Of a stretch of DNA of 11,096 nucleotides, positions 1 to 8,906 are shown piece after piece. Every line of letters begins with the position of its first letter. Position 1 is the stretch's first letter. This stretch comes from Gemmatimonas phototrophica (GTDB lineage Bacteria > Gemmatimonadota > Gemmatimonadetes > Gemmatimonadales > Gemmatimonadaceae). A model generated the notes under the pieces. The model worked only from the letters and a program-made list of their open reading frames with translations. It had not been told where the DNA came from and ran no database searches. The translations under genes and the position numbers were made by a program. The stretch is from NCBI GenBank assembly GCA_945870175.1, contig CAMBRJ010000050.1, forward strand, positions 1 to 11,096, read 5' to 3'.

Positions 1-427
1 CGATCTTCTCACGGCTGACGACATCGACCGTGGTGGCGATGCGTCGCTTGGAGATTTCACCGCCCTGCCCGGTGACGACCACGGCATCGAGGTCGAGCGG
101 CCGCACGGCGAGGCTGATGTTAGTGGTGAGCGTCTGTCCGGCGGTGACGGTGACCGGCACCACCTTCGTGGCGTAGCCGATCATGCGCACGGTGATCGAG
201 CGACTGCCGGCGGGCACTTCAGCGAGGCGGTAGCGCCCCTCCTGATCGGAGCGCGCGACGCGACTGATCTCCACGAACACTTGCGCGCCGGGCAGCGGTT
301 GGCCCGAGCGTTCGTCGGTCACCCGACCGGAAACCGTACCGGTGGATTGGGCGTGCAACGGTCCGAGCGGCAGCAGCGCTGCGACAAGGCCGAGCAGGAA
401 CACGGGCCAGCGAGAACCACGATTCAT
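1..427 (-). CDS. SusC/RagA-family TonB-linked outer-membrane receptor, N-terminus only (cut by window edge)
   Basis: Read on the minus strand from ATG at 427, this frame stays open to base 1, giving 142 residues of a larger protein. Residues 1-26 are a signal peptide (basic start MNRGSR, hydrophobic core, LHAQ cleavage zone). Residues 28-115 form a carboxypeptidase-regulatory-like beta-sandwich (GTVSGRVTDE, GQPLPGAQVFV, GRYRLAEVPAG, VRMIGYA). Residues 117-142 resemble the TonB-box-to-plug junction of SusC proteins (LDAVVVTGQ, then RRIATTVDVV). Such proteins import large substrates across the outer membrane using TonB energy, usually with a SusD lipoprotein; a partner would lie outside the window. 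The start is well supported by a GAGGAG ribosome site 6 nt upstream. It lies 176 nt downstream of the M20 gene on the same strand, so co-transcription is possible but unproven. The substrate cannot be told from this part. Confidence 0.88.
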   Translation of the reverse strand, partial: MNRGSRWPVFLLGLVAALLPLGPLHAQSTGTVSGRVTDERSGQPLPGAQVFVEISRVARSDQEGRYRLAEVPAGSRSITVRMIGYATKVVPVTVTAGQTLTTNISLAVRPLDLDAVVVTGQGGEISKRRIATTVDVVSREKI

Positions 428-433
428 CTGATG

Positions 434-439
434 CTCCTC
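434..439 (-). promoter_or_regulatory. Shine-Dalgarno site of the SusC-like gene
   Basis: The minus strand reads GAGGAG, then the 6-nt spacer CATCAG, then the ATG at 427. This is one of only two strong Shine-Dalgarno sites in the window, and it fixes the receptor start. I found no convincing -10/-35 pair in the 176 nt between this gene and the M20 gene. Confidence 0.75.
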
Positions 440-603
440 ATGAGGACAACTGTCTACGCCGTCAGGGAATGCTGGAGTAGGTACGACCGGACATTGCACG
501 CGGCGCCGAGGGCATCGCGTGACCACGAGTCATTGTCATGCAAGTGCGCCGCCCCACGACTGCTTGTAAAGCGGAGGCGAGGATCGGCGCGGTACCGGCT
601 ACG

Positions 604-1884
604 TCACAGCGTGCCGGTTAACTCCAATATCGAGAGCGCGAGGACCTTCGTGGACTGCACGAGATCGTCGATGACACAGTACTCGTCGGGCTGATGCGCG
701 AGGTCGAGGATGCCGGGCCCGTAGGCGACGCAGTTGGGCACGCCGGCGATGCGATCGACATGCTTATGATCGTACGTGCCCGGGCTGGCTGCGAGGAGGG
801 CGGGGCGCCCGAGCACCTGCTGAATGGAGCGCTCGAGCGACGACACCACCGAGGCGCCGTCGGGGGTGCGCACGGGATGCACCACCATCAGGTCGCGCAG
901 TTCATAGATCAGGTGCGGGGTCTCGCGGGCGGCGCGCTCCAGCAGCTCCACGATTTCGCCGCGAGTGGCGTCGAAGCCTTCCTCCACGAGAAAGCGCCGG
1001 TCGAATACGGCTCGACACAGGTCGGCCACACACGGCGTCTGGATACCGTCGATGGGCTGTCCACCGGCGATGCCGTTGATATTGAGCGTGGCATGACGCG
1101 CGCCGTCCGGCTTGACCGGCACCGCCGTGGTGCGCGCGCCCAGGGCGGGCATGAGTTCGCGGCGGATCTGGTCGAGAATCACGCCCATGTGTTCGATGGC
1201 GCTGACCCCGAGAAAGGGCATGCAGCCGTGGGCGATCCGGCCGTGCGTGGTGACTTCGAACCAGTAGACGCCGCGATGACCCGTGTAGATGCGATCGGTG
1301 TTGGTGGGTTCGGTAATGATCACCGCGTCGGTGCGGTCGGCGCTGAGGCGTCCCTGCTTGGCCAGCCAGGCCATGCCGGCAAAGCCGCCGCTCTCTTCAT
1401 CGACCGTCCCGCTGACCTCGACCGAGCCGACCAGCGGAACGCCGGCGCGCCGGATCGCTTCGGCGGCGTAGATGGCCGCAGTGATGCCGGCCTTCATGTC
1501 GCAGGTGCCGCGTCCATAAATGCGCCCGTCGCGCACCAGGCCACCGAACGGATCGACCGTCCACCCGGCACCGGCCGGCACGACATCGAAGTGTCCGTTG
1601 AGATGCACCAGCGGACGTTTCGTCACGCCTTCGCGTAGCCCCACCACGTTGACACGCGGATGCGTCGGGGTATGATCGGCGTGTCCTTCAGCGGTGAGGT
1701 ACTCCACCGCGAAGCCGCAGTCGTCGAGGCGCTGACCGATGAAGTGCGCACACTCCTCGTACGCATCGCCCGGCGGATTAACGGTTGGGATGCGAACCAT
1801 CTCGGCGGTGAAGTCGACCATTTCATCGGTGGCCGCGTCGATGGCCGCGAAGACACGATCGATCTGTTGCGCAGTCGTAGGCAT
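604..1884 (-). CDS. M20-family metallo-deacylase/peptidase (ArgE/DapE type), 426 aa
   Basis: A cytoplasmic di-zinc amidohydrolase that should split an N-acyl amino acid or similar amide. No signal peptide is visible, and the length is normal for the family. The metal-centre residues are all present: H98 in HFD, bridging D129 in GRGTCDMKAG, catalytic base E163 and ligand E164 in VDEES, E192 in TEPT, and H397 in LAHQPDEY. The dimerisation (lid) domain spans roughly 200-305 and keeps the GRIAHG histidine (H219) that contacts substrate carboxylate in DapE-like enzymes. The open frame extends upstream to 2190, but that part is antisense to the symporter. The ATG at 1884 (MPTTAQQ) puts the first family motif at the usual distance and was chosen; it has no clear Shine-Dalgarno. 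The gene is divergent from a transporter-dehydrogenase operon, which suggests it opens that operon's substrate. ArgE, DapE, acetyl-lysine deacetylase or another N-acyl amino acid hydrolase cannot be told apart by eye. Confidence 0.9.
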   Translation of the reverse strand: MPTTAQQIDRVFAAIDAATDEMVDFTAEMVRIPTVNPPGDAYEECAHFIGQRLDDCGFAVEYLTAEGHADHTPTHPRVNVVGLREGVTKRPLVHLNGHFDVVPAGAGWTVDPFGGLVRDGRIYGRGTCDMKAGITAAIYAAEAIRRAGVPLVGSVEVSGTVDEESGGFAGMAWLAKQGRLSADRTDAVIITEPTNTDRIYTGHRGVYWFEVTTHGRIAHGCMPFLGVSAIEHMGVILDQIRRELMPALGARTTAVPVKPDGARHATLNINGIAGGQPIDGIQTPCVADLCRAVFDRRFLVEEGFDATRGEIVELLERAARETPHLIYELRDLMVVHPVRTPDGASVVSSLERSIQQVLGRPALLAASPGTYDHKHVDRIAGVPNCVAYGPGILDLAHQPDEYCVIDDLVQSTKVLALSILELTGTL

Positions 1885-1911
1885 ATCGGCGAACGTCGCT
1901 GGTGTCGTGAG

Positions 1912-1922
1912 GCTTGTCAAGC
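1912..1922. promoter_or_regulatory. Perfect 11-bp palindrome in the divergent promoter, candidate operator
   Basis: GCTTGTCAAGC has perfect 5-bp arms around a central T. It covers both candidate -35 boxes of the divergent promoters, where a dimeric regulator could control both directions. No regulator gene is in the window. Confidence 0.35.
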
Positions 1923-1942
1923 ACGAAAGTGTCGCGTAACTC
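1914..1942 (+). promoter_or_regulatory. Candidate promoter of the symporter operon
   Basis: TTGTCA at 1914-1919 (five of six -35 consensus bases) is followed, after a 17-nt spacer, by a weak -10, TAACTC, at 1937-1942. The predicted start would leave an untranslated leader of roughly 57 nt before the GTG at 2006. It shares bases with the opposite-strand TTGACA, so the two divergent promoters would overlap back to back. Confidence 0.25.
1915..1920 (-). promoter_or_regulatory. Candidate -35 box of the M20 gene
   Basis: The minus strand reads TTGACA, a perfect sigma-70 -35 hexamer. No good -10 follows: 17 nt downstream the sequence is GACGTT, with only two consensus bases. If that spacing is used, transcription would begin near 1885, at the start codon itself, so the mRNA would be nearly leaderless. 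This agrees with the lack of a Shine-Dalgarno. Confidence 0.3.
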
Positions 1943-1953
1943 TCGCCGACACT
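1928..1953. promoter_or_regulatory. Inverted repeat AGTGTCG-N12-CGACACT, candidate operator
   Basis: Perfect 7-bp arms at 1928-1934 and 1947-1953 are separated by 12 bp, with arm centres about two helical turns apart. It covers the weak -10 of the symporter operon. A further half-site copy, GTGTCG, lies at 1902-1907. The placement suits a repressor site, but a chance dyad in GC-rich DNA is possible. Confidence 0.35.
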
Positions 1954-2005
1954 CGATCTCACGATTTTCTCGCAACGGGACTTGCTGCATGTGTGAGCGC
2001 CGCCG

Positions 2006-3439
2006 GTGAACGTGCAACTCGTGCTGCTCATCGCGTATTCCGCGGCGCAGCTGGCGTTAGGGGCGTGGATTTCGCGCCGCGTGAAAACAGCTGGCGACTT
2101 CTTCGTGGCCGGTCGCGCGCTCGGTCCCGGGCTGCTCTTCAGCACGTTGCTGGCCGCGAACATCGGCGCCGGTTCCACGGTCGGCGCCACGGGCCTCGGT
2201 TATCGTGATGGTCTCGCCGCCATTTGGTGGGTGCTCTCCGCTGGCCTCGGTTCCATCGTCCTCGGCTTCTGGATCGGTCCGGCCATTCGGCGTGTGGCGG
2301 CCGCGCATGATCTGCGCACGGTCGGTGACTATCTCGAATTCCGTTATGGCGTGGTGGTGCGATCGGTCATTGCGGCGCTGCTTTGGATCGGCGCGGTGTT
2401 CATTCTCGCGGGCCAGCTGATCGCGGTCTCGTGGATTCTGAACGTCGTGGCCGGGGTGCCCAAGGGACTCGGCTGCATTCTCGGCGGGATGTTGATCACC
2501 GTGTACTTCGCGGCCGGTGGTTTGCTCACCTCGGCGTACGTGAACGTGGTGCAACTCACCGTGAAGCTGGTGGGCTTTGCGATCGCCATTCCGTTTGCGC
2601 TGTCCGCGTCGGGTGGATGGCAGGCGGTGCGCGCGCTGCAGCCTACAGCGGACTACTGGAATCCGTGGAGCGGCGGCGGCTCGGGGCTGGTGTATCTCGC
2701 CATGCTCGGACCAGCCTTCATTGTGTCGCCCGGGTTACTGCAGAAAATCTACGGCGCCCGTGATGATCGCGCGGTACGCATCGGTGTCGGGCTCAATGCG
2801 CTCGCGCTCATGTTGTATGCCGGTATCCCCGTGTTGCTGGGCATGATGGCGCGCGCGCAGTTTCCCAATCTCGCACAACCCGAGCTGGCGCTGCCCACGT
2901 TGCTGGTGTCGGGCGTGCCCCTCGCGATCGGGACACTCGGTCTCGCGGCCGTGTTCTCCGCCGAGTTGAGCGCGGCCGACGCCGTGCTCTTCATGCTGAC
3001 CACGTCGCTCTCGCAGGATTTCTACAAGCGGTTCGTGAATCGCGAGGCCTCCGACGTGCAGATGTTGCGCGTGACCCGCATCACGGCGGTGTTGGCTGGT
3101 GCGCTTGGCGTGGGCGTGGCGCTCACGGCGGCTGGCGTGGTGAGTGCCCTCAGTATCTTCTACACCATCATGGGCGTGAGCCTGTTCGTGCCCATCCTAG
3201 CCGGATTGTTCAGCCGTCGCGCTGCGACCGCCGATGCACTCGCAGCGATCGTGGCCGGTATCGCCATCGTGGGGGGGCTCAAGCTCTGGCCCACCGCGTT
3301 GTCGATTGCCGGCGTGACGCCCGCCATGGCGGGACTGGCCGGTTCGATCACGGCCTTCTTTGTGGTTCAACTCATTCGGCGCGCGTTGGGCGGACCAGAC
3401 GGCCCGACGCGCACCATCCTTCCCTCTCTCAGCGAGTAG
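2006..3439 (+). CDS. Sodium:solute symporter (SSS family, TC 2.A.21), 477 aa
   Basis: An inner-membrane secondary transporter with about 13 hydrophobic segments (roughly 4-22, 42-62, 72-92, 118-148, 155-175, 181-200, 226-245, 258-281, 298-332, 355-377, 380-400, 405-424, 433-455). The family signatures are clear: DFFVAGR at 31-37, LAANIGAGS at 49-57, GYRDGL at 65-70, YFAAGGLLTS at 167-176 and SQDFYKRF at 336-343. Aligned by eye to vSGLT, the Na2-site residues are A50, I53, A315 and S318, but the second hydroxyl residue is A319 instead of Ser/Thr. The start is GTG, the first start codon after an in-frame TGA at 1994-1996; a second GTG at 2012 is also possible. No Shine-Dalgarno is visible. It is the first gene of the operon and presumably imports its carbon source. 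The family includes carriers for pantothenate, proline, acetate, sugars and sialic acid. I cannot read the substrate from sequence. Confidence 0.92.
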   Translation: MNVQLVLLIAYSAAQLALGAWISRRVKTAGDFFVAGRALGPGLLFSTLLAANIGAGSTVGATGLGYRDGLAAIWWVLSAGLGSIVLGFWIGPAIRRVAAAHDLRTVGDYLEFRYGVVVRSVIAALLWIGAVFILAGQLIAVSWILNVVAGVPKGLGCILGGMLITVYFAAGGLLTSAYVNVVQLTVKLVGFAIAIPFALSASGGWQAVRALQPTADYWNPWSGGGSGLVYLAMLGPAFIVSPGLLQKIYGARDDRAVRIGVGLNALALMLYAGIPVLLGMMARAQFPNLAQPELALPTLLVSGVPLAIGTLGLAAVFSAELSAADAVLFMLTTSLSQDFYKRFVNREASDVQMLRVTRITAVLAGALGVGVALTAAGVVSALSIFYTIMGVSLFVPILAGLFSRRAATADALAAIVAGIAIVGGLKLWPTALSIAGVTPAMAGLAGSITAFFVVQLIRRALGGPDGPTRTILPSLSE

Positions 3440-3449
3440 ACAGCGCGTC

Positions 3450-4235
3450 ATGGCCAGCCACGGAATTTTTGATCTCACCGGCAAGGTTGCCGCCATCATC
3501 GGCGGCGCATCCGGCATCGGTGAAGCAGTCACCCTCGGCGCCGTCGCACAGGGCGCCACGGTGGTGTGCCTCGATGTCGCGCAGGACAAGGCGGCGGCCG
3601 TCGCTGCGCAGGCCGGCGGCACGACGGAATCCGGCGTTATCGACATCACCGATGCGGCGTCGGTCGATCGCGCGCTGGACGGCATCGCGGCGAAGCACGG
3701 ACGTCTCGATATCGTGATCTGCACCCCCAGCATCAACGTGCGAAAAAAGATCCTCGACTACACGAACGAGGAACTCGATCGCGTGCTCAAGGTGAACATT
3801 TCCGGCAACTTCAACGTGCTCCGCACGGCTGGGCGCATCATGGTCGCGCAAAAGCGCGGCAGCATCGTGCTGTTCTCGTCGATCCGTTCCCTCGTCGTCG
3901 AGCCGGGACAGTCGGTGTACTCGGCAACCAAGGCTGGCATCCTGCAGCTGGCGCGTGGCGCGGCCAGCGAGTTTGGGCCGTACGGCGTGCGCGTGAACTG
4001 CGTGGGCCCTGGCGTGATCGAAACGCCGTTGACGGCGCCGATCAAGGCGAACGAAGACTGGTTCAACGCCTACGCGGCCAAGACGACATTCAACCGCTGG
4101 GGCAAGCCCGAGGAAATGGTGGGACCCACGCTGTTCCTCGCCTCCGATGCCGCGAGCTACGTGAACGGCACGATCATTTACGCCGATGGCGGCTGGCTGG
4201 CTCAGGACGGGCGGTTCACGCCGCCGGGCATGTGA
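3450..4235 (+). CDS. Short-chain dehydrogenase/reductase (classical SDR), 261 aa
   Basis: A cytoplasmic NAD(P)-dependent alcohol/ketone oxidoreductase with a complete Rossmann fold. The glycine motif GGASGIGE is at 18-25. D42 at the end of strand 2 indicates a preference for NAD over NADP. The catalytic tetrad is N116, S144, Y157 and K161 (YSATKAG). The late motifs NCVGPGVIETP (183-193) and YADGGW (244-249) are present. The usual NNAG after strand 4 is replaced by CTPS (91-94), followed by INVRKK, which resembles the AGINIRK context of KduD/gluconate-5-dehydrogenase-type SDRs. The open frame extends back to 3360 inside the symporter. The ATG at 3450 (MASHGIFDLTGK) was chosen because it follows the symporter stop by 10 nt and gives a standard N-terminus. 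Tight spacing on both sides shows it belongs to the operon. It probably oxidises a hydroxyl group in the pathway; the substrate is unknown. Confidence 0.93.
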   Translation: MASHGIFDLTGKVAAIIGGASGIGEAVTLGAVAQGATVVCLDVAQDKAAAVAAQAGGTTESGVIDITDAASVDRALDGIAAKHGRLDIVICTPSINVRKKILDYTNEELDRVLKVNISGNFNVLRTAGRIMVAQKRGSIVLFSSIRSLVVEPGQSVYSATKAGILQLARGAASEFGPYGVRVNCVGPGVIETPLTAPIKANEDWFNAYAAKTTFNRWGKPEEMVGPTLFLASDAASYVNGTIIYADGGWLAQDGRFTPPGM

Positions 4236-4248
4236 TGCCCGCGTGTCG

Positions 4249-5325
4249 ATGACCACCACTGCACGCACGACCTACCGTATCGCCGTGATCGCCGGCGACG
4301 GCATCGGCACGGAAGTGATTCCGGCCGGGATCGACGTGTTGCAGCGCGCCGTGCGCGACGAACCGTGTGTGCTCGAGTTCACGGAGTTTCCGTGGGGATG
4401 CGAGTACTACCAGCGCACGGGCGCGATGATGAGCGCGGACGCGCTCGATCAGCTGCAGGCGTTCGACGCGATCTATTTGGGGGCGGTCGGCGCGCCCGGC
4501 GTGCCCGATCACGTGTCGGTGTGGGAGCTCATCCTGCCCATCCGCCAACGGTTCGATCAGTACGTGAACCTGCGGCCGATGCGCCTGCTGTCCGGCGTGC
4601 CGGGGCCGCTGGCTGGTCGCGGGCCCGCGGAGATCGACATGGTGTGCGTGCGGGAGAATTCGGAAGGTGAATATGCCGGGCTTGGCGGACGGCTGCACCG
4701 CGGCACGCCGCATGAAGTGGCCGAGCAGACCGGCCTCTTTACCCGGCGTGGTATCGAACGCATTGCGCGGTACGCGTTCGAGCTCGCGGCCCGCCGGCCG
4801 ACTCGCCGGTTGGCGAGCGCGACCAAGAGCAATGCCCTCCAGCATTCGATGGTGCTGTGGGATGAGACACTCGATGCCGTGGCGGTCGATTTCCCCGACG
4901 TCGCCTTTCGCAAATATCACGTGGATGCGCTCGCCGCGCGCATGGTGACGCATCCGGGCACCCTCGACGTGATCGTGGCGTCGAATCTGTTCGGCGACAT
5001 TCTCACCGATCTCGGGGCCGCCATCTCCGGTAGCCTCGGCGTGGCGCCCGGGGCCAACATCAACCCCGAGCGACTGCATCCCTCGATGTTCGAGCCCATT
5101 CACGGTTCTGCCCCGGATATCGCCGGCCGCGGGATCGCGAATCCGATCGGTGCTATCTGGGCTGGTGCCATGATGCTCGATCACCTCGGGCTCACGGCCG
5201 CGCACGATCGTATCGTTCGGGCCATTGAGCGTGTGGTCGGTGGCGGCGGTCCGCGCACACCTGATTTGGGTGGCACCGCGTCGACGCGGGATGTGACCAC
5301 GGCCGTGATCGACGCACTTGTCTGA
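4249..5325 (+). CDS. Tartrate/D-malate dehydrogenase-type oxidative decarboxylase (isocitrate/isopropylmalate DH superfamily), 358 aa
   Basis: A cytoplasmic NAD-dependent enzyme that oxidises and decarboxylates a 2-hydroxy-dicarboxylic acid, needing Mg or Mn. It resembles E. coli DmlA (YeaU) and tartrate dehydrogenase TtuC more than LeuB: GDGIGTEV (17-23), CEYY (51-54), FDAIYLGAVG (72-81), FDQYVNLRP (102-110), FTRRGIERI (164-172). Active-site residues are R99, R109, R135 (VRENSEGEY), Y142, K193 (ATKSN) and the metal ligands D226, D250 and D254 (NLFGDILTDLG). The NAD loop is HGSAPDIAGRGIANP (285-299). The ATG at 4249 lies 13 nt after the SDR stop; the longer open frame reaches back into the SDR gene. 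No Shine-Dalgarno is visible. Possible substrates in this family are D-malate, tartrate and 3-alkylmalates. In this operon, 3,3-dimethylmalate is an attractive candidate (inference). Assignment to the subfamily is strong; the exact substrate is open. Confidence 0.9.
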   Translation: MTTTARTTYRIAVIAGDGIGTEVIPAGIDVLQRAVRDEPCVLEFTEFPWGCEYYQRTGAMMSADALDQLQAFDAIYLGAVGAPGVPDHVSVWELILPIRQRFDQYVNLRPMRLLSGVPGPLAGRGPAEIDMVCVRENSEGEYAGLGGRLHRGTPHEVAEQTGLFTRRGIERIARYAFELAARRPTRRLASATKSNALQHSMVLWDETLDAVAVDFPDVAFRKYHVDALAARMVTHPGTLDVIVASNLFGDILTDLGAAISGSLGVAPGANINPERLHPSMFEPIHGSAPDIAGRGIANPIGAIWAGAMMLDHLGLTAAHDRIVRAIERVVGGGGPRTPDLGGTASTRDVTTAVIDALV

Positions 5326-5397
5326 CCTCCGGCGGTCTGCGCGCACTTCGGTCGCGCCGCACCGCGCGCTTGTTTCCGCACTTCTTCGGCCTCACGC

Positions 5398-6894
<1,497 letters not shown>

Positions 6895-6950
6895 TACGCC
6901 GTGGGGTGGTGTGCTTACAGATGGGCCTGGGTCGGTTGATGGCCTAGTGG

Positions 6951-6970
6951 TTCACGCGAAGGGCGCGAAG
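6951..6970. repeat. Dispersed CGCGAAGG-type repeat, copy 1
   Basis: TTCACGCGAAGGGCGCGAAG sits in the 84-nt gap between two convergent genes, 8 nt from the M28 stop. Its core ACGCGAAGGGCGCGA recurs exactly at 8941-8955 in the same orientation. I see no intrinsic terminator with a T-tract in this gap. Confidence 0.6.
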
Positions 6971-6978
6971 TGCCGCAC

Positions 6979-8766
6979 TCAGAACCCGTAGAGAGCCGCC
7001 TTACGCACCCGTTCCTTGGCCGAGTTCATCGCCGCAGCGAGGTCGATCGGCCCCACCGCGATATCGGGAATGCGATCGATCGCGCCAAGATAGAAGTCGC
7101 GCCACACGTCGATGATATGACGTTCTGTGTCCGCGTTGCCGCCGCGCGACAGCGTATCACGGCCGAGGGCTTTCTGAGTCGCGAGTTCTTTTTCGGCGGC
7201 GCGTGTGAGTTCTTCCAACGCCGCCAACACGACGGGGCGCGAGCCGTCGGCGAGCAACAAGCCGGTCGTCAACGCACACGCGCCCACGTTGCCAAGTGAC
7301 GCGGCGCTGACCATGTCGATGCGATCGAGGTCGGTGTGGTAGTGCTGGTCGGTGAAGTGCCAGAGCAGCACCGCGGGGATCTGCGCGTTCAGGAACGGTG
7401 TGTGATCGCTGCCGCCTTCGAACGGGTTGGCCTTCACCACCCAGCCGGTTTGCGCAGCGCGATCGAGACACCGCTGCCGCACGAAGTCGTTGAACCAATG
7501 CGGACGAATGTCCTTCTCGGCCAGTGGGCGTCCGCCCCACTCGCTGTGCTTGTCTTCGCCGCGTACCCACACCGCGCTCGGGTCGGGCATCTTCTCGATC
7601 AAGAACGTGCCACCGGTTTTCGCGGTGTTCTCACCGACCATGTCGAGTGACATGCCCCACTTCACACCGGTGCGACGTGTGCTGTCTTCCTTGAGGTAGC
7701 GATCGGTGGAACGGATCTCGTCGCCCCAGAGGAAGGTGACCGTGCGCTGTGGGTTCGCGGTGCCGGCCTTCACCATCTGCGCCGCCACCCGCGCCATCTC
7801 GGCCAGCGTACCGACGCCGGTCGCGTTGTCGTTGGCGCCGGGTTCCTGCACGTGGGCGGAGTACACGAAACGCTCGGCGGGCTTCGATACGCCGCGAATC
7901 TCGGCCACCAACGTGCGCTCGGGACGCGTCTCGAACATCGTACGCACCGTGACGTGCACGCTCACGGAACCACGCGCGAGCGCCGACTTGAGCGCATCGC
8001 GCGACGCGCGCGATACGAACAGCAACCAGCCGGGGGTGAGCGTGTCACGGGCGATGCCGGTGAACTGAATCGACGTGACGTTCTTCGACTGTTGGTTGTA
8101 CTCGGGGAGCTTCTGCGCCGCGAGCACGCCGGCGGCGCCCTTCTGCATGGCGCGCACGAAGATCGACCGTGCATTGCCTTCGGCCAGCACGATCTTGCCC
8201 TTCACATCGACCGCCGCGAAATCGGACTCGGCGCCCGCACCGACGTCGATCACTGGTGCCGTCAGGCCCTCGGGGGCGGTGGAGACGGAGTTGATCGCAA
8301 TCATGTTCAGATTCTTCGGCCACGACTGCAGCGGTGCCGACTGCCCGACGATCGTGATCGATGCGCCTTCCGGTGTCCACGCGAGGTCACGCATGGGTCG
8401 CGACTCGATACGGTACACGAGACGCGCCGAAGACGGTGCCGTGGCTTCCTCGACGAAGCCCGCCACCCGCAGCAACGCCGCGACGGTATCGATGGCCAGG
8501 TCGAAGCCTCGATTGCCGGGGAGCCGGAAGTAGCGCTGGACGTAGTCCACCGTCCGGAAGGCGCGGTCGCCACTGATGGCGCCCGATACCGCCCGGGTGA
8601 TCGGGGCCATGGCGGGCGAGAGCGCCGGCGGCTTCGTGGCCAGAGGCTTCGTGGCCGGCTTTCCCTGAGCGATGGCACCGGTGGCGGGCAGCGAACCGGC
8701 AAGCAGGGCGACGATGAACGGGACGACCGCGACCGCAGGCCGTGAGAAGCGAGGTGAATAGCGCAT
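6979..8766 (-). CDS. Exported M28-family metallopeptidase with PA-like insert, 595 aa
   Basis: A secreted or periplasmic zinc aminopeptidase-like protein. Residues 1-33 are a signal peptide (MRYSPRFSR, hydrophobic stretch 11-30, AIA-Q cleavage), followed by a low-complexity linker (KPATKPLATKPP, 37-48). A PA-like domain spans about 160-265 (VKGKIVLAEGNARS, AAGVLAAQ). The M28 catalytic domain runs about 285-505: H305, D313 in GANDNATG, D349-E350 in LWGDEI, D375 in SLDMVGE, GGSDHTPF (451-458) and H477 in HYHTDLD. Five metal-ligand positions are kept, but the general-base position is Asp (D349), and the usual H-x-D reads HVQ (Q307). A charged helical tail follows (510-595). The open frame starts at a TTG at 8784. 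The ATG at 8766 was preferred because it begins the signal peptide; neither has a clear Shine-Dalgarno. The gene converges on the catabolic operon and has no evident link to it. Peptide turnover is likely; the substrate is unknown. Confidence 0.9.
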   Translation of the reverse strand: MRYSPRFSRPAVAVVPFIVALLAGSLPATGAIAQGKPATKPLATKPPALSPAMAPITRAVSGAISGDRAFRTVDYVQRYFRLPGNRGFDLAIDTVAALLRVAGFVEEATAPSSARLVYRIESRPMRDLAWTPEGASITIVGQSAPLQSWPKNLNMIAINSVSTAPEGLTAPVIDVGAGAESDFAAVDVKGKIVLAEGNARSIFVRAMQKGAAGVLAAQKLPEYNQQSKNVTSIQFTGIARDTLTPGWLLFVSRASRDALKSALARGSVSVHVTVRTMFETRPERTLVAEIRGVSKPAERFVYSAHVQEPGANDNATGVGTLAEMARVAAQMVKAGTANPQRTVTFLWGDEIRSTDRYLKEDSTRRTGVKWGMSLDMVGENTAKTGGTFLIEKMPDPSAVWVRGEDKHSEWGGRPLAEKDIRPHWFNDFVRQRCLDRAAQTGWVVKANPFEGGSDHTPFLNAQIPAVLLWHFTDQHYHTDLDRIDMVSAASLGNVGACALTTGLLLADGSRPVVLAALEELTRAAEKELATQKALGRDTLSRGGNADTERHIIDVWRDFYLGAIDRIPDIAVGPIDLAAAMNSAKERVRKAALYGF

Positions 8767-8906
8767 GCAGGGATGTTCGGTCAAAAGCGGCGCCCTGTCG
8801 AGTGCTCGCTCGATGCGCTGATCACGAGAAATCGCGTCCAGTTGGCGGGCACGTCTGGCGGGAACGTCTTCGATGTGGCACGAGCCGAGCTGGGAGGTGG
8901 GGATGG

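Noticed and set aside
694..1638. 314-codon open frame opposite the M20 gene
   Set aside because: It is antisense to a complete catalytic M20 protein and its sequence (rich in H, R, D, G) is typical of a shadow frame.
1885..2190. N-terminal extension of the M20 open frame by 102 codons
   Set aside because: It runs antisense through the start of the symporter gene, shows no M20 or signal-peptide character, and the ATG at 1884 gives a normal family N-terminus.
6895..6978. Bidirectional intrinsic terminator between the convergent genes
   Set aside because: I looked for a GC stem followed by a T-tract on either strand and found none; only the dispersed repeat is present.
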